Origin: Phycisphaerae bacterium
GTDB taxonomy: Bacteria > Planctomycetota > Phycisphaerae > UBA1845 > PWPN01
Direction of reading: 5' to 3'
Assembly (NCBI GenBank): GCA_035384605.1
Contig: DAOOIV010000008.1
Span: 1-64,000, forward strand
Length of the DNA stretch: 64,000 nt
A program made the position numbers and the translations under genes. Each line of letters opens with the position of its first letter. Positions within the stretch are counted from its first letter, which is position 1. A model generated the notes under the pieces. It was not told the DNA's origin. It searched no databases and was given only the letters and a program-made list of their open reading frames with translations. Below are positions 35,427-42,491 of the stretch, in pieces.

Positions 35427-36349
35427 GAGTGTGCCTCCTCCGCCAGCCGGTCGAAATCATCACCGGGCCGCTTAAGAGGGCTCTGCGAGACAACCCCATG
35501 TTTCCGCACGGCCATCTCGCCCAGGCGGCACTGGAGATCACGGGCGATGACGCCACATTTGACCTTGAGCAGAAAAAACAGGTTGCGATGACCGCACTCA
35601 TTGAGCGTTTCATAGTTGCCCTGCCCCTTGGCGATGATCAGCTCCGCGGCATCGAACCGTTTGCGAAACGCCGGGCTGCACCGGTCCAGGATGGTCCCCG
35701 GCGCGTCGTCCCCGTTGTCGATCACCTCCACGAAATCCGCCAGGCCGGCGGCTTCGGCATCCTCCCGCGTGGCATCGTTGATGATCGGACCGGCCTTGAC
35801 CACAACGGTCACGCTTCCGGGCGGCATCTGCTCGATCAACAAACGATCAAAGACGATCTCACCGGCGTTGTCGGCCAGGTATAGGATGTCACCCGCGGGC
35901 ATGGCCGTCTGCCGGAGTGCCGCAACGGCATCCGGATCCACCTGCCCTTCGATCGCTTCGCGGATGGCCGAGCGGATGTCACTCTCGGTCAGGCCCGTCT
36001 TGACGCCCAAGTCGATCACATTGCCGCCAATGGCGAACCTGACCGCGGCCGCAAACGGGTCTCTCGAACTGATGACCACGTGCTTGAGGTCCGGATAGAG
36101 CCGCAGGGCAAACTCGTTGGCCTTCCGCTTGGCCGCCTCGTAAGGATCAGCCTGGCCGGTAAGTTCTCGAAGTCGGCGATGGATCAGACGACCCATTACC
36201 GGCGGCGGACTGTCGAAGGACATCGTTGACGCCAGCGCCAACACCTCGCGCAGAAGTCGTTCATGCACTTCCGGCGAGCCGGTCAGGTGGCGGGCTGAGT
36301 CAAGTGCTTGCCGCACAAAGCAAGGCACACAGTCCAGATAGGTCTGCAC
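35423..36349 (-). CDS. DUF89/ARMT1-like protein
   Basis: 308 residues from the GTG at 36347-36349, which has GGAGG 4 nt upstream and gives the family N-terminus VQTYLDCVPCFVRQAL. An ATG 39 nt further up lacks a ribosome site. Characteristic blocks: SRDPFAAAVRFAIGGNVID, LYLADNAGEIVFDRLLIE (metal-binding Asp-Asn-Glu set) and AELIIAKGQGNYETL. DUF89 proteins are metal-dependent phosphatases acting on phosphometabolites or damaged nucleotides. Members with the N-terminal CxxC occur beside NifX-like and MinD/ferredoxin genes in anaerobes. It overlaps the NifX stub downstream (ATGA). Confidence 0.88.
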   Translation of the reverse strand: MQTYLDCVPCFVRQALDSARHLTGSPEVHERLLREVLALASTMSFDSPPPVMGRLIHRRLRELTGQADPYEAAKRKANEFALRLYPDLKHVVISSRDPFAAAVRFAIGGNVIDLGVKTGLTESDIRSAIREAIEGQVDPDAVAALRQTAMPAGDILYLADNAGEIVFDRLLIEQMPPGSVTVVVKAGPIINDATREDAEAAGLADFVEVIDNGDDAPGTILDRCSPAFRKRFDAAELIIAKGQGNYETLNECGHRNLFFLLKVKCGVIARDLQCRLGEMAVRKHGVVSQSPLKRPGDDFDRLAEEAHS

Positions 36350-36415
36350 AATACCTCCAGATTCCGCCAAGGCGCCTGAGCCGGGCATCTCCGCATGAAG
36401 AATCCCCGCCTGTCA

Positions 36416-36829
36416 TCACGATTCACGGGGTTGCAGACTGATCGCTTCAACTGGACACACATCCACGCAGGCGCCGCAACCCGAGCAGAGGGAGGCATCC
36501 ACTTCGGCACAGCGGGCCATCCGAATGGCTTCTCTTGGGCACGCCGAAACACACAACCCGCAGGCCCGACACCGGGCCCGGTTGACCACGGCCACCCGCC
36601 TGACAACGGCCGGGGCTCCCGGGACATCGCGAGACCTCAACTCTGCCAGTTGCTGCTCCAGGATCTCGGCCCGCTGTCGGAGCTCAGCAAGCGTCTCGGT
36701 TCGCTCCGGCTGCCGAGCAGACGCGGTGCCAAGCGGTGCCGCTGACGAAACAGCCGGCTCGCTCCTCGATCTCTCGATACCCGCCCCGTCTGTCTGCCCT
36801 CGACGGCACCCGCCTCCTCTGCCGCCCAT
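36416..36829 (-). CDS. coiled-coil protein with C-terminal 2[4Fe-4S] ferredoxin domain
   Basis: 137 residues from the ATG at 36827-36829. The N-terminus (MGGRGGGCRRG) resembles the Gly-rich start of DUF5320 proteins. A short coiled coil follows (ETLAELRQRAEILEQQLAEL), then two Cx2Cx2Cx3C motifs (CRACGLCVSACPREAI and CSGCGACVDVCPVEAI). It probably delivers electrons to, or accepts clusters for, the ATPase pair. The start is the least certain point: in-frame Mets further upstream would overlap the thioredoxin-like gene in another frame. It lies 80 nt after that gene. Confidence 0.78.
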   Translation of the reverse strand: MGGRGGGCRRGQTDGAGIERSRSEPAVSSAAPLGTASARQPERTETLAELRQRAEILEQQLAELRSRDVPGAPAVVRRVAVVNRARCRACGLCVSACPREAIRMARCAEVDASLCSGCGACVDVCPVEAISLQPRES

Positions 36830-36909
36830 GCCGCATCGGCTCCGTCCTCGATGTTGCTTGCCGCGCAATGCTGAGCCTCCGTTTGGTTCTTCCTCAAGCG
36901 CCGGCTTTC

Positions 36910-37302
36910 TCAGGAAGCCGACGCGTCCATTGACTCGATCAACCACGTCAGCGACTGCTTCACCCCTTCGCTGAACCCGGAGAACGCCTCGCCCCGGAAG
37001 AAGATGAATGGCAGATACTCGAAGCTGGTCGATACGCCCTGGCTCTGCCCATACTGCAATCGCAACTGCCCCAAAAGGGCGAGACTGGCCGGATCCGTCG
37101 TCAGATGTTGCTCCACAACCAGATCCGGTTCCTCCGCCTGTATCCCAGCCAGCCAATTCAGCGCCTCGATGCACATCGGCCCCGTGCCGTTGTGAAAAAT
37201 AAGCAACGTGTTCGAATCCGACGGATCCAAGACGCCTGTCGGACGTCCGTAGGCCGCCAAGACCAAGCCGCTACAGAACAGAGTCCACAGAGCCGTGCGC
37301 AT
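36910..37302 (-). CDS. exported thioredoxin-fold-like protein
   Basis: 130 residues. The ATG at 37300-37302 lies 1 nt after the stop of the 37-residue peptide gene. A signal peptide (MRTALWTLFCSGLVLAAYG) is followed by LLIFHNGTGPMCIEALNWL, a thioredoxin-like first strand and helix in which the usual CxxC is replaced by a single Cys. The central EYLPFIFFRGEAFSGFSEGV has the cis-Pro loop position typical of the fold. Possibly a periplasmic thiol, metal or sulfur carrier. Confidence 0.68.
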   Translation of the reverse strand: MRTALWTLFCSGLVLAAYGRPTGVLDPSDSNTLLIFHNGTGPMCIEALNWLAGIQAEEPDLVVEQHLTTDPASLALLGQLRLQYGQSQGVSTSFEYLPFIFFRGEAFSGFSEGVKQSLTWLIESMDASAS

Positions 37303-37303
37303 A

Positions 37304-37417
37304 TCAGGTCTCCCCAACGAAACCTCCATATACAACGCCTCCTCCAAACAGGCCGAAGAAGGCCATTGGAATCGCCAAAATCCACTGCAAGAGTCCCAAT
37401 GCACAGCTCGGACACAT
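37304..37417 (-). CDS. 37-residue membrane peptide with N-terminal CxxC
   Basis: A short frame too small for standard calling. The ATG at 37415-37417 is preceded by AAAGGAG. The product starts MCPSCALGLLQ and continues as a single hydrophobic helix rich in Gly/Phe/Val, ending VGET. Its stop codon is separated by one base from the start of the thioredoxin-like gene, so translation is coupled. A CPSC motif at the membrane edge next to an exported thioredoxin-like protein suggests a thiol or metal relay. No homologue is known to me. Confidence 0.62.
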   Translation of the reverse strand: MCPSCALGLLQWILAIPMAFFGLFGGGVVYGGFVGET

Positions 37418-37477
37418 GTGAATCATTCTCCTTTCGCCCGGGTAGCTACCCTGACCGGCTGTCGTGGATCCGGCAGG

Positions 37478-37837
37478 CTACCGGGCTTCTGATTGCATCG
37501 ACTCGAGATCCGCAATCCGTTTGCGGATTTGCTCGAGGGTTTTTTCCATCTGTTCGGCCTGAGCCTTCAGAACCTGCGTCTGATACTCAGTCGTCGGCTC
37601 AGCGGCCATCGGGGACACGGCGCCGGGCACGGGCATTCGCGCCCAGAAGGGCAAACCCGTCGCATAGAACCAGTGACGCCATCCGCGGCCACCGCGTCCC
37701 CAACCGCCTCCTCGTCCCCAACCCATTCTCGGTAGGGGATTCGCGAAACCCGGCACGCCAAATCCGGCACAGTAGCCGGCGGCCCGGCCTGTCATCGGCC
37801 CCATTCCCATTGGCCCTGTTCCATCACCTGCTGGCAT
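37478..37837 (-). CDS. DUF5320-family protein
   Basis: 119 residues. The ATG at 37835-37837 (GGGAGG 7 nt upstream) gives the hallmark N-terminus MPAGDGTGPMGMGPMTGR, then AAGYCAGFGVPGFANP, a Gly/Arg/Trp-rich stretch and a C-terminal coiled coil (KAQAEQMEKTLEQIRKRIADLE). DUF5320 proteins accompany NifX-like and MinD/ferredoxin genes in anaerobic bacteria and archaea; the biochemical role is unknown, but a scaffold or cluster-holding function is plausible. Second gene of the minus-strand operon. Confidence 0.88.
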   Translation of the reverse strand: MPAGDGTGPMGMGPMTGRAAGYCAGFGVPGFANPLPRMGWGRGGGWGRGGRGWRHWFYATGLPFWARMPVPGAVSPMAAEPTTEYQTQVLKAQAEQMEKTLEQIRKRIADLESMQSEAR

Positions 37838-38000
37838 ATCTACAACCTCCCTTCTCTTACGCCGGATGGATCTGATTGGCCGATCGATCCCCGGCGACCC
37901 ACATTCGATCACACAACTTCACGTTGAGGGGCGTCTTCACGCCCAGCCTCGAAGACCGCATTGCCATCGGCTTTTGCTTTTGGCCATCGTGGAGGCGCGC

Positions 38001-38402
38001 TCACCGCACCCCCCTCGGGCCGCCAAGACCGCCGTGGCGATATCGTCGGCCTCGCATATGCCGGCGACGGCAACAACCGGGCATAATGAACCTCTCATCT
38101 GCCAGGTTGCCGTTCGCGAAAGCCTCCAGCACCTCGTCAATCCCGCCGCAGATATGCGAGATGACTCGCACCCCCGCAGAGGTCAGGGCCATTTCCAGCG
38201 GCCAGGAAATGGCCCCGCAAATCAGTACATCCGGTGCCAGTCCTGCTACCTGCTGCGCCCGCCGCAGCGGTTCCGTGGCGGTCAGGTCGACCTTCAGGCG
38301 AGCTTCTTCCCGCCCGTTCGCCACGTCGACAACCAGCAGATTGCCGGCGACATCGAACACCGGCGACACCCGATCCTGCCACTGAGGAATCGCGATTTTC
38401 AT
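38001..38402 (-). CDS. NifX/NifB C-terminal-like cofactor-binding protein
   Basis: 133 residues. The start is the ATG at 38400-38402 (preceded by an in-frame GTG). MKIAIPQWQDRVSPVFDVAG is the first strand of the NifX/MTH1175 ribonuclease-H-like fold that binds Fe-Mo or Mo-Cu-S clusters. LICGAISWPLEMALTSAGV and HICGGIDEVLEAFANG complete it, and it ends with MPGCCRRRH plus an Arg/Gly tail. No nif structural genes are nearby, so the cluster bound is probably not nitrogenase cofactor. First gene of the minus-strand operon, driven by the sigma-54 promoter at 38563-38578. Confidence 0.87.
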   Translation of the reverse strand: MKIAIPQWQDRVSPVFDVAGNLLVVDVANGREEARLKVDLTATEPLRRAQQVAGLAPDVLICGAISWPLEMALTSAGVRVISHICGGIDEVLEAFANGNLADERFIMPGCCRRRHMRGRRYRHGGLGGPRGVR

Positions 38403-38520
38403 CACTATCCCCAGGTCTCAATCCGCATGCCAAGTACTCTTATGCCAACGTAATGGACGTAAACCATTTCTAAAAATAATGTTAGGAAAAACTAAGACCG
38501 ACTGGATTTGTTCCGATAGA

Positions 38521-38568
38521 GTTGCTTATTGCAACACTTGCTGTCGGGCTTTCATTGCGTTATGCAAT
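38521..38568. promoter_or_regulatory. two palindromic sites ATTGC-N5-GCAAT (probable activator-binding sites)
   Basis: GTTGC-TTATT-GCAAC (38521-38535) and ATTGC-GTTAT-GCAAT (38554-38568) are both perfect inverted repeats, with centres 33 bp apart (about three helical turns). The second overlaps the -12 element of the minus-strand sigma-54 promoter. A third, nearly identical site lies at 39980-39994. They sit in the intergenic region in front of the sigma-54 activator gene and are candidate targets of that activator. Confidence 0.6.
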
Positions 38569-38578
38569 TCGTGTGCCT
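38563..38578 (-). promoter_or_regulatory. sigma-54 promoter of the minus-strand (NifX-DUF5320-ATPase) operon
   Basis: Minus-strand AGGCACA-CGAA-TTGCA compared with the consensus TGGCACG-N4-TTGCW; the invariant GG and GC dinucleotides are exactly 10 nt apart. Transcription would start near 38552, giving a leader of about 150 nt before the ATG at 38402. Confidence 0.68.
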
Positions 38579-38610
38579 ACACTGGTGGTGAGAACCCGGA
38601 GGTCGTAAAC

Positions 38611-39981
38611 GTGCAGTCGACATATGCTCGGTCCCAGGAGGTGATCCTCGATTCCATCAACGAGGGCGTCTTCACCATTGATCTCGACTGGCGGATCACG
38701 TCATTCAATCAGGCGGCCGAGCGCATCACCGGTGTTGACCGGCAGGACGCCATGGGGAAGCCCTGCTGCGAAGTGTTTCGCGCCAGCATCTGCGAAGGCT
38801 CCTGCGCCTTGCGCCGCACCTTGAGCACCGGCAAACCGGTCGTGAATGCCACCGCGCACATCGTTAATCAGTCAGGACAGCGCATTCCGATTCGCCTCTC
38901 CACCGCCATCCTGAAAAAACCCGATGGAACGGTTATCGGAGGAGTCGAGACGTTCCAGGATCTCAGCCAGATTGAACAGCTACAGAAGCAATTGACCGCC
39001 CGGTATACGTTTGAGGACATCGTCGGTCGCAGTCCGGCGATGGTCAGCTTGTTTGAACTCCTCCCTCGGATCGCCGAGAGCGACAGCACGGTACTCATCG
39101 AAGGAGAAAGCGGCACGGGCAAAGAACTGTTCGCTCGAGCGATTCATAATCTGTCACGCCGCAGGCGCAAGCGTTTCGTGGCCATCAATTGTGCCGCTCT
39201 GCCGGATACCCTGCTGGAGTCGGAGTTGTTCGGTCACAAAGCCGGAGCGTTCACCGATGCCCGCCGAGACAAGCCCGGGCGTTTCGCCCTCGCCGATGGC
39301 GGAACCGTCTTTCTCGACGAAATCGGCGATATCTCTCCGGCCATGCAGGTACGGCTGCTTCGTGTTCTGCAAGAACGTCGCATCGAACCCCTGGGATCGG
39401 TCGAGCCGATCAAGGTGGACGTTCGCGTCGTGGCTGCGACCAACAAGGATTTGCTCAGCCTCGTCCGCGCCGGAAAGTTCCGCGAAGACCTCTTCTATCG
39501 CATCCGCGTGGTCTATCTCAAGCTGCCACCTCTGAAGCAGCGTCGGGAGGATATTCCCTTGCTGATCGACCGACTCATCGCCAAGTTCAGCCGACTGCAG
39601 GGAAAGGATATCGCCGGAGTATCACCCGAGGTGTTGGCCCGGCTCATGGAGCATGACTATCCGGGCAACGTGCGCGAATTGGAGAATATCATCGAGCAGG
39701 CTTTCGTCCTGTGTCAGGGTGGCTTGATCGAACTGCACCACCTGCCACCGGAACTTCGCCCGGTAACCAGCCAAGCGGGCGGAGAACACGGCACCCCAAC
39801 GACGCTCAAATCAATGGAACGCCTCCTCATCGCCGAGGCCCTCCGTCGCCATCACGGCAACCGCAAACGGGCTGCCGCCGATCTTGGAATCAACCCCAGC
39901 ACGCTATTCCGCAAGCTCAAAGCCCTCAAAATCGAGAGCCCGCCCACCGATGGCCGTAGCAGACCTCACATGGCCAAATAG
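38611..39981 (+). CDS. sigma-54-dependent transcriptional activator (PAS, AAA+, Fis-type HTH)
   Basis: 456 residues from the GTG at 38611 (GGAGG 8 nt upstream). The ATG 132 nt upstream would add a Cys-rich peptide reading through the regulatory palindromes and is less likely. PAS domain (about 8-120; ILDSINEGVFTIDLDWRITSFN) with a CCEVFRASICEGSC cysteine set that could hold a metal or redox centre. AAA+ domain (about 130-370) with Walker A GESGTGKE, the sigma-54-contact loop ELFGHKAGAFTDA, and Walker B GGTVFLDEIGD. Fis-like HTH at the end (NRKRAAADLGINPSTLFRKL). It probably activates both flanking operons through the sigma-54 promoters at 38563 and 40102. Confidence 0.93.
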   Translation: MQSTYARSQEVILDSINEGVFTIDLDWRITSFNQAAERITGVDRQDAMGKPCCEVFRASICEGSCALRRTLSTGKPVVNATAHIVNQSGQRIPIRLSTAILKKPDGTVIGGVETFQDLSQIEQLQKQLTARYTFEDIVGRSPAMVSLFELLPRIAESDSTVLIEGESGTGKELFARAIHNLSRRRRKRFVAINCAALPDTLLESELFGHKAGAFTDARRDKPGRFALADGGTVFLDEIGDISPAMQVRLLRVLQERRIEPLGSVEPIKVDVRVVAATNKDLLSLVRAGKFREDLFYRIRVVYLKLPPLKQRREDIPLLIDRLIAKFSRLQGKDIAGVSPEVLARLMEHDYPGNVRELENIIEQAFVLCQGGLIELHHLPPELRPVTSQAGGEHGTPTTLKSMERLLIAEALRRHHGNRKRAAADLGINPSTLFRKLKALKIESPPTDGRSRPHMAK

Positions 39982-39994
39982 TGCATTCTGCAAT
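39980..39994. promoter_or_regulatory. third activator-like palindrome, upstream of the plus-strand sigma-54 promoter
   Basis: AGTGC-ATTCT-GCAAT overlaps the stop codon of the activator gene. One half-site is identical to the 38554 site and the other differs by one base from perfect symmetry. It lies about 110 bp before the sigma-54 promoter at 40102-40118, a usual enhancer distance. Confidence 0.55.
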
Positions 39995-40101
39995 ACTGCG
40001 GGACCGCTTCGAAGTGGACGAGGCCGTGTGCGCTCGCCGTGCCGAAATCACAAGGCTCGCTATACAAATAACTTACAAGGAATCGATTGCCATGATGCTC
40101 G

Positions 40102-40118
40102 TTGGAACGGTCCTTGCT
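40102..40118 (+). promoter_or_regulatory. sigma-54 promoter of the plus-strand NifX pair
   Basis: TTGGAACG-GTCC-TTGCT against consensus TTGGCACG-N4-TTGCW; one mismatch, with GG and GC spaced by 10 nt. Transcription should start near 40129, 25 nt before the ATG at 40154. Confidence 0.82.
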
Positions 40119-40153
40119 CTAAACCCTGTCGCAAACCAAAGAGGAGGTCTTCC

Positions 40154-40516
40154 ATGAAGGTGGTCGTGACAGCGCAGGGGCCGACGGCTGATTCGCCCGT
40201 AGACCCGCGTTTCGGCCGGGCTCAATACCTGATTCTTGCGGACACCGAGACTGGCGAGTGCACTGCGTTTGAAAACGTGGCCAACCTGAACGCGGTGCAG
40301 GGCGCCGGCATTCAGACAGGCAAAAGGGTCGTCGATCTGGCAGCCAAAGCGGTGATTACTGGACATGTGGGGCCCAAAGCCTTCTCAACGCTCTCGGCAG
40401 CCGGCATCGAGGTCTACACGGACGCATCGGGAACGGTTAACCAAGCTATCGAACAGTTCAAGGCCGGGGCACTCCAGCGGGCACAAGGCGCGGATGTCAA
40501 AGGCCACTGGGCGTAA
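40154..40516 (+). CDS. NifX-like cofactor-binding protein (orange-protein type)
   Basis: 120 residues with GAGGAGG 7 nt before the ATG. MKVVVTAQGPTADSPVDPRF followed by GRAQYLILADTETG is the NifX/MTH1175 signature. VITGHVGPKAFSTLSAAGIEVY and TVNQAIEQFKAG complete the fold. Of the three full-length NifX-like proteins here, this one has the length and pattern closest to the Desulfovibrio orange protein, which binds a Mo-Cu-S cluster; the assignment is by resemblance only. First gene behind the plus-strand sigma-54 promoter. Confidence 0.88.
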   Translation: MKVVVTAQGPTADSPVDPRFGRAQYLILADTETGECTAFENVANLNAVQGAGIQTGKRVVDLAAKAVITGHVGPKAFSTLSAAGIEVYTDASGTVNQAIEQFKAGALQRAQGADVKGHWA

Positions 40517-40570
40517 ACCTTTCAAGGTCGGCCGGGAATTGCCCGGCAGCAACGAACACGGGAGCAAGAT

Positions 40571-40909
40571 ATGAAGATTGCCGTACCAGTCGCGAATGGC
40601 CGTTTGTGCCCCCACTTCGGGCACTGCTCGCAGTTTGTGATCCATGAAGTGGATCCCGCGACGCGCAGAACGATCCGAAGAGAATACCTGACACCACCGC
40701 CCCACGAACCGGGCATATTGCCACGCTGGCTGCATGAGCAAGGGGTCAACGCCGTGATCGCCGGAGGCATGGGCCAACGGGCACAGCAATTGTTCGCCCA
40801 GAGCGGCATCGAGGTGATCGTCGGTGCGCCCGACAGAGACCCCGATGAAATTGTTGCCGCCTATCTGGCAGGGTCGCTCGAGGCAGGTGAGAATGTCTGC
40901 GACCACTGA
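40571..40909 (+). CDS. NifX-like cofactor-binding protein
   Basis: 112 residues. MKIAVPVANGRLCPHFGHCS opens the NifX/MTH1175 fold. It differs from its neighbours by Cys and His around the FGH loop (LCPHFGHCSQF) and by a His/Pro-rich segment (TPPPHEPGILPRWLHEQG). AVIAGGMGQRAQQLFAQSGIEVIVGA is the second half. The Cys/His residues may bind Fe, Mo or Cu directly. It lies 54 nt after the previous NifX gene and its 3' end overlaps the thioesterase gene by 17 nt, so all three are one transcript. Confidence 0.88.
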   Translation: MKIAVPVANGRLCPHFGHCSQFVIHEVDPATRRTIRREYLTPPPHEPGILPRWLHEQGVNAVIAGGMGQRAQQLFAQSGIEVIVGAPDRDPDEIVAAYLAGSLEAGENVCDH

Positions 40910-41486
40910 TGTGAGCCGTCGGTGTCATCCGTCATGTCTGGTGTGCGGCAGCAACCGGACGGACGGCTTGGCTCTGCATTTCCAACAGCAAACCGACGGA
41001 AGCGTCGTCGCCGAGTTCCACTGCGGTGCCGCCTTCCAGGGATATCCCGATCGTCTCCATGGCGGCGTCGTGGCCATGCTGCTCGACGCTGCAATGACAC
41101 ACTGCCTTTTCGCTCAAGACGTGGCCGGACTGACGGCCAAGCTCAGTATCCGTTATCATCGAGCCGTGGTCTTGGGTGTGCCGGTCGTGGTTCGCGCGAG
41201 GCTTGTGGACGCCAAGGCGCCGCTTTACTATCTGGAATCGCAGGTCATTCAAGATGGAGCTCTGTGTGCAACGGCCAAGGGCGCCTTTTGGGACTCCGCA
41301 TGCGGAGATCTTGTTCGTGATGCGTCGGCGGAAGCGGCAGAAAGCTCGCAGGCTTGTTTTCGGTCGGTTACGATCCGGCCAAGAAGCAAGTTTCTTTTTC
41401 CTTTATCAGGGGGAAATGCTGATGCTCGACCGGCAACTGCGCGCCCGGAAACGCATCTGGGGACCGGTATGATGCCGGTCCAATGA
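40893..41486 (+). CDS. PaaI-like hotdog-fold thioesterase
   Basis: 197 residues from the ATG at 40893, inside the preceding gene's end. N-terminal CLVCG knuckle, then the hotdog core with FQGYPDRLHGGVVAMLLDAAM (the HGG helix of PaaI/YigI thioesterases) and IRYHRAVVLGVPVVVRARL. Likely hydrolyses an acyl-CoA or acyl-thioester. The last ~55 residues past AKGAFWD are low-complexity and lack a counterpart in the family, so the original stop may have been lost. Confidence 0.8.
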   Translation: MSATTDVSRRCHPSCLVCGSNRTDGLALHFQQQTDGSVVAEFHCGAAFQGYPDRLHGGVVAMLLDAAMTHCLFAQDVAGLTAKLSIRYHRAVVLGVPVVVRARLVDAKAPLYYLESQVIQDGALCATAKGAFWDSACGDLVRDASAEAAESSQACFRSVTIRPRSKFLFPLSGGNADARPATARPETHLGTGMMPVQ

Positions 41487-41541
41487 CCCAATGAAAACTC
41501 ATCCCATTTTCTGTGGTGGGATGGTACTCCAAGAGCTGACC

Positions 41542-42375
41542 ATGCTGTCAATCACCGTACTGGTCGAGAATACCGCCAACCGCTTGAATCTGCTGGCCGA
41601 GCACGGACTGGCCTTCTGGATCGAACGAGACGGCCGTCGCATTCTGTTCGACACGGGCCAGGGCTTGGCGATGCAGCACAACGCGGCGGTCCTGGGTATC
41701 GATTTGTCCGCCGTCGATGAGATCGCCCTGAGCCACGGCCACTACGATCACACCGGCGGACTGGCGGCGGCATTGTCGAACTTCAGGCAGGCGAAGGTGT
41801 ACGCGCACCTCGCGGCCTTTCGCACGCGATTCGTCAAGGATCACGACGGCCAGGTGCGTCCCGTCGGTGCTCCCGTCGAATCCCGCGACTGGTTGAGTTC
41901 CCGCGTCGGGCAGATGATCGCCACCAGGGGCGGACCTGTCGGCTTGGGCGGCGGCATCTGGCTCACCGGTGAGATACCCCGCCGGAATGAGTATGAGGAC
42001 ACGGGGGGCGCATTCTACCTCGACGAGGCCTGCACCGCAGCAGACCTGGTCATCGATGACCAGGCAATGTTCATCGAGACAACCAAAGGGCTCGTCGTAT
42101 TGCTGGGCTGCGCGCATGCCGGCGTCGTGAACACGCTGGAGCACATTCGCGCAGCCACCGGCGAGGCCCGCATCCACGCGATCATGGGCGGGATGCATCT
42201 GTTGGCCGCCGGGGAGCGACGCATGGCTGAGACGGCCGCGCGGTTGTCGAGCCTGAATATCGAGCACGTAGGCCTCGGCCACTGCACCGGATTTGCGGCC
42301 ATGGCAAGACTTCACCGGGAACTCCCAAGTCGGTGCTTTCATTGCGTGACTGGAACGCGTTTGGTGTTCGACTGA
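41542..42375 (+). CDS. metallo-beta-lactamase-fold hydrolase (COG1237-like)
   Basis: 277 residues; start at 41542 (MLSITVLVENTANR), because residues coded upstream have no family match. Zinc site LSHGHYDHTGG (HxHxDH variant with Tyr) and FDTGQG, later GCAHAGVVNTLEHI and GGMHLL. This branch is often named 7,8-dihydropterin-6-yl-methyl-(ribofuranosyl)aminobenzene 5'-phosphate synthase-like; it is found next to NifX/MinD-ferredoxin clusters in other anaerobes. It follows the thioesterase gene by 55 nt, so it may belong to the same operon. Confidence 0.86.
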   Translation: MLSITVLVENTANRLNLLAEHGLAFWIERDGRRILFDTGQGLAMQHNAAVLGIDLSAVDEIALSHGHYDHTGGLAAALSNFRQAKVYAHLAAFRTRFVKDHDGQVRPVGAPVESRDWLSSRVGQMIATRGGPVGLGGGIWLTGEIPRRNEYEDTGGAFYLDEACTAADLVIDDQAMFIETTKGLVVLLGCAHAGVVNTLEHIRAATGEARIHAIMGGMHLLAAGERRMAETAARLSSLNIEHVGLGHCTGFAAMARLHRELPSRCFHCVTGTRLVFD

Positions 42376-42382
42376 ATCCTTG

Positions 42383-42474
42383 GAACCTTGCGGCCAGATA
42401 TCTGTGCGGCTTGCGCGCATGTTTCTGGATCGCAAAACGTTTGGTTTGCGGCCCGCAAAAAGGCGGTCCGCCTT
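42383..42474. repeat. 92-bp dispersed repeat, copy A
   Basis: Aligns without gaps to 46556-46647 (about 80 % identical by eye). It contains nested inverted repeats GCGGCCCGC and GGCGGTCCGCC. Here it fills the gap between the MBL gene and the peroxiredoxin gene and ends just before the latter's ribosome site (AAGGAG). Confidence 0.7.
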
Positions 42475-42491
42475 AGGAAGGAGCAACATTC

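Noticed and set aside
38417..38433. TTGGCATG-CGGA-TTGAG as the sigma-54 promoter of the minus-strand operon
   Set aside because: The -12 element has GA where GC is almost invariant, and transcription would begin only 4 nt before the start codon, losing the leader. The site at 38563-38578 fits better.
38001..40909. Nitrogenase cofactor assembly genes
   Set aside because: The proteins are NifX-like but no nifHDK, nifB radical-SAM domain, nifEN or nifV-type gene is present; MinD/ferredoxin and DUF5320 context points to an orp-type cluster.
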